NCBI GenBank assembly: GCA_029932675.1
Contig: JAOZPP010000054.1
Span: 1 to 21,974 of the forward strand
Reading direction: 5' to 3'
DNA from: a bacterium
GTDB lineage: Bacteria; SM23-81; DAOVCL01
Length of the DNA stretch: 21,974 nucleotides
The stretch's first letter is position 1. The number at the start of each line of letters is the position of its first letter. Positions 1 to 7,374 of this stretch are shown here, piece by piece. The notes under the pieces were generated by a model. That model ran no database searches and had not been told where the DNA came from. It was given only the letters and a program-made list of their open reading frames with translations. A program made the translations under genes and the position numbers.

Positions 1-28
1 AAGTGAAAAACTCCGTTTTTTCTTTTTT

Positions 29-44
29 GGGCAAGTTACTTGCC
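29..44 (+). promoter_or_regulatory. candidate sigma-54 promoter / palindromic operator upstream of the kinase-regulator gene
   Basis: The sequence GGGCAA-N5-TTGCC places the invariant GG and GC ten bases apart, as in -24/-12 promoters (consensus TGGCAC-N5-TTGCW), matching at GGCA and TTGC. The same bases form a perfect palindrome, GGCAAGT-T-ACTTGCC (30-44), so the site could equally be an operator. Transcription would begin near 55, leaving about 170 nt of leader before the gene at 224. The rest of 1-223 shows no convincing sigma-70 promoter, and any upstream activator sites would lie outside the window. Confidence 0.35.
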
Positions 45-223
45 GATTTCAGGTTGAAATGAGCATTAATCAGGAGACGTCAACGGAACAATGGTTCCTA
101 TAAAATCCCAATGCCTAAGCCCACCATCCTTCACCTACTTAACACTCCCCCCTACCCTGGAGTGCGCAACGAGCCGGGGAGGGCTCTGCGGAATGTACCA
201 CAATTGGGAATGAGCAAGATACC

Positions 224-3200
224 ATGAGAACATTTGCCCAAGAGATCAAGCTTAAAATAGATAACGAGATAATCGATGGACGCTACCAAATCCTCCAGAA
301 GTTAGGTGAAGGGGGAATGGGAGAGGTATACAAGGTCCGCGATTTGGATAGCGGAAGGGAGATCGTGCTGAAGATGCTCTTGCCGGAGATCACTGAAGGC
401 GAGGATTTTCTGCATTTTAAGAGGGAGTTCTACAATATGACCAAGGTGAGGCATCCCAATATCGTTGAGGTTTATGACTATGGGATTACACCTGAGGAGA
501 GGGCATACTTCACGATGGAGTATTTAGAGGGGAAGAACATCGTCGATTTTTTCAAATTCGAGGAAAATTTTAAATACCTCACCTCAACAGTCGCCCAGAT
601 TTGCAGCGCCTTGAGTTTTATCCATTCACGCGGACTTATCCATTATGACCTTAAACCTTCCAACATCATGATCCTCCAAAAGGGCAAGGCTAAGCTGCTT
701 GACTTCGGATTGGCCGAACCCATTGACCTCTCAGTACCCAAAACCATCAGAGGGACCTTGAGTTATATGGCCCCCGAGATGGCCAAAGGGGTCAAAGTTG
801 ATCAGAGAGTGGATCTCTATTCCCTGGGGGTTCTCCTTTATGAAGTTGTCACTGGAAAGGTCCCTTTCCAAGGGAAGAACCCAGTCTCCGTTATCAAAAA
901 ACACCTGGAGAAAAAGCCTCACCTCCCCCAGAGCAAAAAACTTCCCCAAAACCTCCGGGGGATAATCCTGAAACTAATGGAAAAGGACCCAGAGAGGAGG
1001 TTCCAATCTGCCAATGAGGTAATTGATAGCTTAGACTCAAGTGTGAGGTGCAAGCTCTTTAAGCAAGGCCAGCTCTTTCCACCAAAATTTATTGGTAGAA
1101 AAGAGGAGGTGAAAACCCTCCTCAGGTTGTTGGATGCGCCCAAATTTATCCTCGTTAGTGGCGAGTCCGGTATCGGTAAGTCCAGGTTAATGCAAGAGTT
1201 TAAATTCGAGGTGCAGCTAAGAGGTGGGCTGTTTATAACTGGGAAATGTCTTTCGGACGGAAGAATCCCTTATAACCCCTTCGCGGAAATCTTACGCCAA
1301 CTCGTTTGGAGCGTAGAATCAAATGACAAAAGGGTAATTGCAAAATATGGAAGTGAACTGGTTAAACTTGTTCCTAAACTGAAGGGGAAAGATTATTTAA
1401 AAGAGAACCTTCAATCCCCACCCCTAAGATCTGACCAGGAAAAGTTGAGAATGTTCAATGCGGTAATCGAATTTATCGATAAGAGTAGTCACTTGCTCAC
1501 CAGATCGGCAGATAAGCCAATGGTCCTCTTGATAGAAGACCTCCAATGGGTAGACCCCCAATCCTTAGAGCTATTGGGTTATCTCATCAGATCAAAGGCG
1601 CTCAAGAACGTATCGATCTGTGGGACCTTTCGAGACGAGGAGGTCACATCCAGTTTAAGGTTGAAACAGGCTGGTTTTGGGAGCAGCCCTCACCCCCTGT
1701 TGACATTTATAGACCAACTGAAGCAGGGAAATCGCCTCATCCAAATAGGTTTGAAAAGACTTAATTTTGAGGCTACTGCCTCCCTTATTGGTTCTATGTT
1801 GGGTTCATCACCCATTGACCACCGATTGGCACTGGACATATTCGAGCTTACCCAGGGAAACCCTCTCTTTACCAGTGAAATGGTAAGGGCATTAGCCGAG
1901 GAAGGCGGTTTACACCATCAAGATGGGGGTTGGAGGGTGGACTATCGGAAACTTAAGGGGTTAAAAATTCCGAAAAAAGTAAAAGGGCTCTTGGGGGAGA
2001 GATTGGGTAAGTTGAGCCGGGAAGCTCTGCGGATCCTAAGCATAGCAGCAGTAATTGGGAAGGAGTTTAGATTAGATGTGCTTAAAAAAGTAGGGGAATG
2101 TGATGATGAGGACCTTTTCTCTATGATCGAGGAAGGGATTGGGGCAGGAGTAATAAAGGAGAGCCGAATTAGAGGGAGGTTAAAATATGATTTCACTCAT
2201 CCCTTGATAAGGGAGGTGCTCTATAGGGAGATCAGGCCTTTGGTGAAGAGAACCCTGCACCAGAGGGCGGCCAGGGCATTGGAGAGGACCTATGAAGGAA
2301 GGATAGATGAAGTGGTCGATCAGCTTGCCTATCATTTTTCGCGGGGAATAGACCAAGTTAAAGCGATTGCATACCTGGAAAAATCTGCCCATCAGGCCAA
2401 AAATCAATATTCCAATGCGAAGTCCATTGCTAACTATAAACTTGCCTTGAAGTTAATGGAAAAGAAAGGTCTGAACAGGGATAAAATAAGGATCTTGGAG
2501 GCCCTCGGCGATGTCTATGATCTGGTTGGTGAATATCAAAAAGCAATAAGGACTTATCGAAAAGCCCTTTCCCTATTGGCTTCAACCGGGCCCTCTGCAG
2601 GAAAGCTGGCTACCCTGTACAGAAAGATAGGAAATGTCCTGGAGAAAAGAGGAAAACACGAAGAAGCATTAAAATCCTTTCAAGCCGGGCTCCATCAGCT
2701 TGGGGAAACGGAAAATCCTATCGAAAAAGCGAAATTATATGATAAAATCGGTTGGACCCTTTACAGAAAAGGAGAGTATGAATCTGCAATCGAGTACTGT
2801 AAGAGGGGTCTAAGGATAGCGGAAAGGGAAAATGCAGCAGGTGAAATACCTCAGGTCTATAACATCCTGGGGGTTATCCATTGGAACAAGGGAGATTTCC
2901 AAACTGCCAAAATATATTATCAAAGAAGCCTGGAACTGTTAGAAAGGATTGGCGATACCTATGGAGTAGCCAAATTATATAATAACTTAGGCCTTCTCTA
3001 CAAAGATGAGGATAATTGGAAGGAAGCCCTAAAGTGCTACCAGAAGAGCTTAGATATAAAGAAGAGAGTCGGTGATATAAAGGGTTTAGCCTACGCTTAC
3101 AGTAATTTAAGCATAATTTACAAAGATAAGGGCCAATGGGATAGAGCGGAAAACTACTACAAAAGCAGCTTAAAAATATTGGAAAAGATAGGTGAACTCT

Positions 3201-5440
3201 CCGCTGTTGCTACCTTGCTGAACAACCTGGGATTAATCCACCGGAGGAGGGGAGATTGGGATAAAGCAATGGATTATCTGAAAAGGAGCTTGAAACTTAA
3301 CAGGGAATTGAAAAACAGCCAAGGGATAGCCCTATGCTATGAGAACATTGGGGAACTCTATATCTCCCAAGGAAATTGGGGAAAAGCATTGGCTTACCTT
3401 AGGAAGGGTTTAACAACCTTCCGTAGTCTGGGGGTTAAGTCCGAACAGGCCACGGTCTATAGATTATTGGGGGAGGTTTATCTAAGAAAAGCTATGGCCC
3501 AAAAGGCCTTAGAATCATGCAACAGATCTTTAGAGATCTCTAAGAAACTGCGAAATAGGCTCGAAGAGGGAAACGCCCATAGAGTCTTGGGGAGCCTCTA
3601 TGGTTTTATTGGGGAAAATTCCAAAGCGAAGGGATCCTTTGCGAATAGCATAATGATATTGAAAAAGCTGGGGGCAGATTACGATCTGGGGAGAACTTTC
3701 CTTGATCTTGGATGCTGGATGCACCAAAAGGGAATTGAGGGGATGAACATCGGTTCAGTGATAAAAGGCCCTTTGCAGTTTTTGACCGAAGCAAAGGAGA
3801 TCTTCAAAAAATTGGGGGCAAAGAAAGAGATGAAAAGAGCAGACGAATTCATTCACAAGGAGGAGAAGAGAAGGCTGGGTCTGCCTGAAGGGGAGGATCG
3901 GCTTTTGGCCCTCTATCGGATCAGCCAAATCATCAATTCCATCCGAGATATTGATGAACTCCTTACCAATCTGATGGATCTGGTGAACGTTGAGCTAAAA
4001 GCCCAGAGGGGTTTAATATTTCTCCTCGATGAGGGCACTAACCGGTTGGACCTGAGGGTGGCCCGCAATGTGGATAGGGAGACCGTTGAAGATGCCACGA
4101 AAATAAGTAGAAAAGTCGTTCGTGAGGTGTTAAGGGGGGGGCAACCGATAATCTCATCCGATGCCGCAAATGATTCCAGATTCAAAGACAACAAAAGCGT
4201 TATCCTCAATGGAATCAAATCTTTGCTGTGCGTTCCCTTGAAAATAAAGGAGAAGGTCATCGGAACCATCTATGTAGATTCATGTATCTCCTCCAATATC
4301 TTCTCCGCACAGGACCTTAAATTTTTAACCAGCCTCGCCAATCAGGCAGCCATAGCCATCGAGAATGCGAGACTCCATCATAGGCTCCGGAAGGAGTGCG
4401 AATATTTAAGGGAAGAGGTCAGGACCAAATACCACTATGAGAACATTATTGGCAATAGCGTTAAGATGCAAAAGGTCTATGAAACGCTGGAGAAAGTAAT
4501 AAGAAGTTCAGCCACTGTTCTCATCTATGGAGAGAGCGGCACAGGCAAGGAGCTCATTGCCCGCGCAATACACTACAATGGGGAAAGAAGAACAAAGAAA
4601 TTTGTGGCTCAGAATTGCAGCGCCCTCCCCGAGCAGCTATTGGAAAGTGAACTTTTCGGCCATGTAAAAGGTGCCTTCACTGGAGCAGTCAAGGATAAAA
4701 AGGGGTTGTTCGAAATAGCGGATGGAGGGACTTTCTTTCTGGATGAGATAAGTGAGATGAGCCCAAATCTCCAGGCCAAACTACTCCGGGTTTTAGAAGA
4801 TGGTCAGATAAGAAAGGTAGGAGGGGTGGAGGCTCGAAGGGTGGATGTGAGAATCATTGCCGCCACCAACAAAGACTTGGGCCAACAGGTCAAAGAGGAG
4901 AAATTCAGGGAGGATCTATACTACAGGCTGAATGTAGTGAAAATAGACCTCCCCCCCTTAAGGGAAAGGAAGGAGGATATCCCTCTGTTGGCCAACCATT
5001 TCCTAAAGAAATACTCCCTCCAAAATTCAAAGGAGATCACAGGGTTCACTGAGGAGGCTATGGAACTTTTAACCCTATATCACTGGCCAGGGAATGTAAG
5101 GGAGTTAGAGAATGAAGTGGAAAGGGCAGTTGTTTTAACAACCAATCAAAGCATCATTTCCGCTGAAGTCCTCTCCCAAAGGCTAAAGAAAAGTTTGAAA
5201 CCAACGAAGATCCCCTTTAAGGGGGAATCCCTGAAAAGGATGATGGACGATGTGGAACGTAGGTTGCTTAAAGAGGCTTTGGAGAAGAATAACTGGAATC
5301 GCACTAAGACCGCCAAGGCCTTAGGACTAAGCAGACAAGCCCTAATTAAGAAGCTATCCAAATATAGCCTCAAATATCCCCTCCCCCATCCCCAACTTTA
5401 CAATCCGAGGAGAGGGCGCCAAACCTCCCTCGATCGCTAA
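224..5440 (+). CDS. Ser/Thr kinase - STAND ATPase - TPR - GAF - sigma-54 activator fusion regulator
   Basis: This is a giant cytoplasmic one-protein signalling chain of 1738 residues. Domains in order: Hanks-type kinase (about 20-270; G-loop GEGGMG 28-33, Lys50, HYDLKPSN with catalytic Asp142, DFG 160-162, APE 183-185); STAND/MalT-like ATPase (about 288-690; Walker A GESGIGKS 313-320, Walker [12 protein letters not shown] from 434); roughly ten TPRs (about 755-1205); GAF domain (about 1225-1385); sigma-54 AAA+ domain (about 1405-1640; Walker A GESGTGKE 1436-1443, GAFTGA 1483-1488, Walker B FFLDE 1504-1508); Fis-type HTH (about 1680-1713). Each catalytic motif is intact, so both phosphotransfer and sigma-54 activation are plausible. 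PknK-like kinase-ATPase proteins and NtrC-like activators are known separately and as fusions. The ATG at 224 has only a weak ribosome site but begins just before the kinase fold. Likely targets are the palindromes and -24/-12 promoter immediately downstream (inference). Confidence 0.93.
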   Translation: MRTFAQEIKLKIDNEIIDGRYQILQKLGEGGMGEVYKVRDLDSGREIVLKMLLPEITEGEDFLHFKREFYNMTKVRHPNIVEVYDYGITPEERAYFTMEYLEGKNIVDFFKFEENFKYLTSTVAQICSALSFIHSRGLIHYDLKPSNIMILQKGKAKLLDFGLAEPIDLSVPKTIRGTLSYMAPEMAKGVKVDQRVDLYSLGVLLYEVVTGKVPFQGKNPVSVIKKHLEKKPHLPQSKKLPQNLRGIILKLMEKDPERRFQSANEVIDSLDSSVRCKLFKQGQLFPPKFIGRKEEVKTLLRLLDAPKFILVSGESGIGKSRLMQEFKFEVQLRGGLFITGKCLSDGRIPYNPFAEILRQLVWSVESNDKRVIAKYGSELVKLVPKLKGKDYLKENLQSPPLRSDQEKLRMFNAVIEFIDKSSHLLTRSADKPMVLLIEDLQWVDPQSLELLGYLIRSKALKNVSICGTFRDEEVTSSLRLKQAGFGSSPHPLLTFIDQLKQGNRLIQIGLKRLNFEATASLIGSMLGSSPIDHRLALDIFELTQGNPLFTSEMVRALAEEGGLHHQDGGWRVDYRKLKGLKIPKKVKGLLGERLGKLSREALRILSIAAVIGKEFRLDVLKKVGECDDEDLFSMIEEGIGAGVIKESRIRGRLKYDFTHPLIREVLYREIRPLVKRTLHQRAARALERTYEGRIDEVVDQLAYHFSRGIDQVKAIAYLEKSAHQAKNQYSNAKSIANYKLALKLMEKKGLNRDKIRILEALGDVYDLVGEYQKAIRTYRKALSLLASTGPSAGKLATLYRKIGNVLEKRGKHEEALKSFQAGLHQLGETENPIEKAKLYDKIGWTLYRKGEYESAIEYCKRGLRIAERENAAGEIPQVYNILGVIHWNKGDFQTAKIYYQRSLELLERIGDTYGVAKLYNNLGLLYKDEDNWKEALKCYQKSLDIKKRVGDIKGLAYAYSNLSIIYKDKGQWDRAENYYKSSLKILEKIGELSAVATLLNNLGLIHRRRGDWDKAMDYLKRSLKLNRELKNSQGIALCYENIGELYISQGNWGKALAYLRKGLTTFRSLGVKSEQATVYRLLGEVYLRKAMAQKALESCNRSLEISKKLRNRLEEGNAHRVLGSLYGFIGENSKAKGSFANSIMILKKLGADYDLGRTFLDLGCWMHQKGIEGMNIGSVIKGPLQFLTEAKEIFKKLGAKKEMKRADEFIHKEEKRRLGLPEGEDRLLALYRISQIINSIRDIDELLTNLMDLVNVELKAQRGLIFLLDEGTNRLDLRVARNVDRETVEDATKISRKVVREVLRGGQPIISSDAANDSRFKDNKSVILNGIKSLLCVPLKIKEKVIGTIYVDSCISSNIFSAQDLKFLTSLANQAAIAIENARLHHRLRKECEYLREEVRTKYHYENIIGNSVKMQKVYETLEKVIRSSATVLIYGESGTGKELIARAIHYNGERRTKKFVAQNCSALPEQLLESELFGHVKGAFTGAVKDKKGLFEIADGGTFFLDEISEMSPNLQAKLLRVLEDGQIRKVGGVEARRVDVRIIAATNKDLGQQVKEEKFREDLYYRLNVVKIDLPPLRERKEDIPLLANHFLKKYSLQNSKEITGFTEEAMELLTLYHWPGNVRELENEVERAVVLTTNQSIISAEVLSQRLKKSLKPTKIPFKGESLKRMMDDVERRLLKEALEKNNWNRTKTAKALGLSRQALIKKLSKYSLKYPLPHPQLYNPRRGRQTSLDR

Positions 5441-5477
5441 GCTCTCTCTCCTGAACTCGGTAAGAGCTCCCCCAATG

Positions 5478-5497
5478 GTGTAAATTAAAGTTTACAA
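5478..5497. promoter_or_regulatory. upstream activator site 1 (distal palindrome)
   Basis: The 20-bp site GTGTAAATTAAAGTTTACAA contains TGTAAA-N6-TTTACA. It shares 16 of 20 bases with the second site at 5570, with centres 92 bp apart. Its centre is about 240 bp before the predicted sigma-54 transcription start. Repeated dyads at this distance are typical of enhancer sites for Fis-type HTH dimers, and the gene just upstream encodes such a protein. Assigning it as the binder is inference. Confidence 0.7.
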
Positions 5498-5569
5498 TCT
5501 TAGCCGCAACAAAATTTCACATCAAAACCATCATATAATTTCGCCAGATACAAATATAGACAAAATTTA

Positions 5570-5589
5570 GTGTAAACAATAGTTTACAC
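5570..5589. promoter_or_regulatory. upstream activator site 2 (proximal, perfect palindrome)
   Basis: GTGTAAAC-AATA-GTTTACAC is a perfect 8-bp inverted repeat with a 4-bp spacer. It has the same TGTAAA-N6-TTTACA core and the same 20-bp frame as the site at 5478. Its centre lies about 150 bp upstream of the expected transcription start of the -24/-12 promoter at 5704, within the usual enhancer range for sigma-54 activators. No second T-rich tract follows, so it is not a normal terminator. Confidence 0.75.
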
Positions 5590-5659
5590 ATCCCACCCGC
5601 CGACTGCCAGAGGTCTTCTGGCCTCAAAAATCTTTGCATTCATAACTCATTATTTTAAA

Positions 5660-5695
5660 GTCATTTAAGTCCATCTTAAATGGCTTTTCTTTTTT
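5660..5695 (+). terminator. intrinsic terminator of the kinase-regulator gene
   Basis: A perfect 8-bp stem, CATTTAAG / CTTAAATG with loop TCCAT, is extended outward by a T-G and a G-C pair and followed by TTTTCTTTTTT. It ends only nine bases before the -24/-12 promoter, so it should insulate the small-peptide unit from read-through. A second, weaker hairpin, GCCAGA / TCTGGC, lies at 5606-5622 without a good T tract. Confidence 0.8.
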
Positions 5696-5703
5696 CCAAA
5701 CCC

Positions 5704-5719
5704 TGGCATATCAATTGCT
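5704..5719 (+). promoter_or_regulatory. sigma-54 (-24/-12) promoter for the small secreted peptide
   Basis: TGGCAT-ATCAA-TTGCT matches the consensus TGGCAC-N5-TTGCW at all but one defined position, with GG (5705-5706) and GC (5717-5718) exactly ten bases apart. The expected start of transcription is near 5730, giving a leader of about 40 nt before the ATG at 5772. Two palindromic activator-type sites lie 150 and 240 bp upstream, and a sigma-54 activator gene is immediately adjacent. Confidence 0.85.
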
Positions 5720-5771
5720 CTCTTATGGTTTAGTAAAGATCAAAAACTTTTAAACCGAAAGGAGGTTTGCG

Positions 5772-6014
5772 ATGTGTTTCAAACCCTCTTCGTGGAATGG
5801 GAAAAGGGGAAAGTTGAGCTTAATGCTGATTCTACTCCTCATCTTTAATCTCCTTCTTCTCACCGGCCAGATCTATGCTGGTGGCGATGGAAAATTACCG
5901 GAGGATTTAGATGCCTCCAATAGTTCGAGCGGCAACATGGTCACCTCAGCTTACCACCTTCTGGTGGATAACGTCTCGGACTTCTTTCTCTACCTTACTA
6001 TGGAGCTATTATAG
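5772..6014 (+). CDS. small secreted peptide precursor (80 aa), sigma-54 controlled
   Basis: I do not recognise a family. The start is well set: AGGAGG at 5760-5765 stands six bases before the ATG. Residues 1-36 form a classic Sec signal sequence: a basic n-region (K4, K11, R12, K14), a Leu/Ile-rich core at 15-30, and an IYA site before Gly37. The predicted mature part is 44 residues, acidic, without cysteine. Its first half is Gly/Asp/Ser/Asn-rich and flexible, and its last 24 residues are hydrophobic and could form a helix (ending FFLYLTMELL). The gene directly follows the -24/-12 promoter at 5704 and precedes a small HTH gene. Export is well supported. A role as signal, toxin-like peptide or envelope-stress product is open, and no maturation enzyme is adjacent. 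Just after it, a six-codon ORF with a good ribosome site (6025-6045) may only be chance. Confidence 0.75.
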   Translation: MCFKPSSWNGKRGKLSLMLILLLIFNLLLLTGQIYAGGDGKLPEDLDASNSSSGNMVTSAYHLLVDNVSDFFLYLTMELL

Positions 6015-6146
6015 TAAGGGAAGGATGGCAGAGTTGGCTTTCTAAAGGCCCGAAAAATTAAAAGCGGTGTCTCCCTGGTGGGACCATTATTTATAGGTTT
6101 CACTGAGGGGGGACTCAATTACACGATGAACCTGATAAGGATTAAA

Positions 6147-6314
6147 ATGGGAGATATAGAAAAGGAGGAGATCCTTCGGGCCCTCCACAGGAACAAGTGG
6201 GACAAGGCAAAGACTGCCGAGGAATTGGGGCTGACCATTTCCGAATTGCTAAATGAGATGAGAAAACTGAATATTGAACTTCCTTCGAAACCTGATTGGA
6301 TGGTTTTTGAGTGA
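6147..6314 (+). CDS. stand-alone Fis-type HTH mini-protein (55 aa)
   Basis: Nearly the whole protein is one Fis/HTH_8-like DNA-binding domain: KEEILRALHRNKWDKAKTAE followed by ELGL and the recognition-helix segment. It aligns without gaps to residues 1682-1715 of the large regulator (shared pattern L..N.W...KTA..LGL...L). It has no AAA+ module and no membrane segment. The ATG at 6147 is preferred because AAGGA (6137-6141) lies five bases upstream; an ATG at 6126 or a GTG at 6078 would add 7 or 23 residues. It lies 132 bp after the small-peptide gene with no terminator between, so it is probably on the same sigma-54 transcript. A competitor or partner of the big regulator at the palindromes is a reasonable inference, but it could also bind elsewhere. 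Confidence 0.75.
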   Translation: MGDIEKEEILRALHRNKWDKAKTAEELGLTISELLNEMRKLNIELPSKPDWMVFE

Positions 6315-6340
6315 AGGCCTTCTGGGCTCCTTATAAGGGG

Positions 6341-6461
6341 GGACGTGGTCCAGTGGGTGAGTAAACCTCCAACTCTTCCCTTAGCTTTGTGTGGAGGCCG
6401 AAAGCCCACTGGATTAAAAAAATGGGGAGAATGGCCTGACTCCTCCAGGGCCTTTTCTCCC
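6341..6461 (+). ncRNA. structured RNA element in the 3' part of the peptide-HTH transcript
   Basis: Two compact folds lie back to back. The first has an outer stem CCAGTGGG (6350-6357) / CCCACTGG (6405-6412), extended by T-A and G-T pairs. It encloses CCTCCA (6366-6371) / TGGAGG (6392-6397), with unpaired joining segments TGAGTAAA and CCGAAAG. The second is a long hairpin, GGGAGAA (6425) / TTCTCCC (6455) plus GGCCTG / CAGG-GCC, with no T tract. No known riboswitch motif was recognised. It could be a 3' UTR structure, a processed small RNA or a leader for 6650, although a terminator follows at 6517. Confidence 0.45.
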
Positions 6462-6516
6462 TTCAGAAGAGATGATACGATGCCCCTTCTGTTGCTAAAA
6501 CCCCACAGGATCAATT

Positions 6517-6560
6517 AGCCCCGCAGGAGAAAATGGCTTGACGGGGCTTTACTTTTTCTT
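6517..6560 (+). terminator. intrinsic terminator closing the peptide-HTH unit
   Basis: A perfect seven-pair stem, AGCCCCG (6517-6523) / CGGGGCT (6542-6548), has an 18-nt loop and is followed by TTACTTTTTCTTT. It would end a transcript of about 830 nt beginning at the -24/-12 promoter. Confidence 0.7.
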
Positions 6561-6566
6561 TATATT
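6538..6566 (+). promoter_or_regulatory. sigma-70-type promoter for the 6650 gene, overlapping the terminator
   Basis: TTGACG (6538-6543), a 17-bp spacer and TATATT (6561-6566) make a good vegetative promoter. The -35 box includes part of the terminator stem and loop, and the spacer holds the T tract. The predicted start is near 6573, leaving about 75 nt before the TTG start codon. Confidence 0.6.
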
Positions 6567-6649
6567 ATATAGTGTGATCCTTCTGAGGGGTTATGAAGAT
6601 AAAACGCTTTAAGGGGAAACGGGGCACTATTATCTATGGGGGGTAATCA

Positions 6650-7312
6650 TTGGCCATTGAAGGGCTTCAGGGACTAAAAAAGGAGATAGAAGGGGCCATC
6701 AACGAACTTCAGGGGATAATATCCTCCTATGTAACCTTTGATGGAAGCCAAAATATCGAGGAGATCCATGTCCTTGCCAACTTTGACCGTTCTCCAAAAC
6801 AGATTGTGCGGGATATCGAATCCGCATTAGTGACCAGGTTTGGGATAAGAATTGATCACAAGAAAATCTCAGTTGCTCAGGTAAAGGGAGAGGAACGTCC
6901 TGCGGCCCTTTCCTCCCGGATAAAATTTTCTGGCCTTGACCTCTCTATATCTGGACTCCAAATGGAAGCGCAGGTTGAGTTAGTGAGGGATAATGTGATC
7001 TCCTCTGGAGTGGCTTCAGGCCCGAGTTCAAAGAAGAACCAACTCAGATTGATGAGCCAGGCAGCCCTAAAAGCTGTAGAAAGATTCCTTAAACCCAACC
7101 ATTCCTTAGTCTTAGAGGATGTAATTTCAGTTCCAGTGGGTAACCAAGAAGTGATTTTAACTTATATCACCTCGCTCTCTGCCCGCGAGGAGATGAAGCT
7201 TATCGGCTGTGCCTTTGTAAAGGGAGATTTGGGAAGAGCTGTTGTCTTCGCCACCTTAGATGCCCTTAACCGCGCGATCGGTTCCCTCTTGGAGGAGGAG
7301 AATGAAGTCTAA
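6650..7312 (+). CDS. conserved protein of unknown function (220 aa)
   Basis: A soluble protein with no signal peptide or membrane segment. The N-terminal part (about 30-80) has an alpha/beta pattern with the phrase IEEIHVLANFDRSPKQIVRD followed by a segment ending GIRIDHKKIS. I recall this from unannotated proteins of Firmicutes and candidate phyla. The C-terminal half (about 95-215) reads as another alternating beta/alpha domain. No catalytic motif is evident and I assign no function. The start is TTG at 6650, after a purine-rich GGGGGG stretch at 6638-6643; the nearby ATG at 6636 is out of frame. It has its own promoter (6538-6566) and terminator (7341-7367), so it is probably monocistronic. 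Confidence 0.75.
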   Translation: MAIEGLQGLKKEIEGAINELQGIISSYVTFDGSQNIEEIHVLANFDRSPKQIVRDIESALVTRFGIRIDHKKISVAQVKGEERPAALSSRIKFSGLDLSISGLQMEAQVELVRDNVISSGVASGPSSKKNQLRLMSQAALKAVERFLKPNHSLVLEDVISVPVGNQEVILTYITSLSAREEMKLIGCAFVKGDLGRAVVFATLDALNRAIGSLLEEENEV

Positions 7313-7340
7313 ATCTACCCATCAAAGCTCGTTCTATCCA

Positions 7341-7367
7341 GCCGAGTGCTAAGGAACTCGGCTTTTT
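7341..7367 (+). terminator. intrinsic terminator after the 6650 gene, abutting the next start
   Basis: GCCGAGT (7341-7347) pairs perfectly with ACTCGGC (7356-7362) around an 8-nt loop and is followed by TTTTT. It finishes eight bases before the ATG of the radical SAM gene, leaving no room for a usual promoter and leader between them. Confidence 0.75.
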
Positions 7368-7374
7368 GCTTATT

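Noticed and set aside
210-227. Five-codon ORF overlapping the regulator start
   Set aside because: No ribosome site and too short to separate from chance.
6341-6416. tRNA-like string GTGGTCCAGTGGG
   Set aside because: No T-arm GTTCRA, anticodon arm or acceptor pairing; the bases are better explained by the nested stems.
6119-6514. Minus-strand open frame of 131 codons opposite the mini-HTH and RNA element
   Set aside because: It is antisense to a supported gene and to stem-loops, lacks a ribosome site, and its sequence is low-quality (Ser/Phe/Arg-rich).
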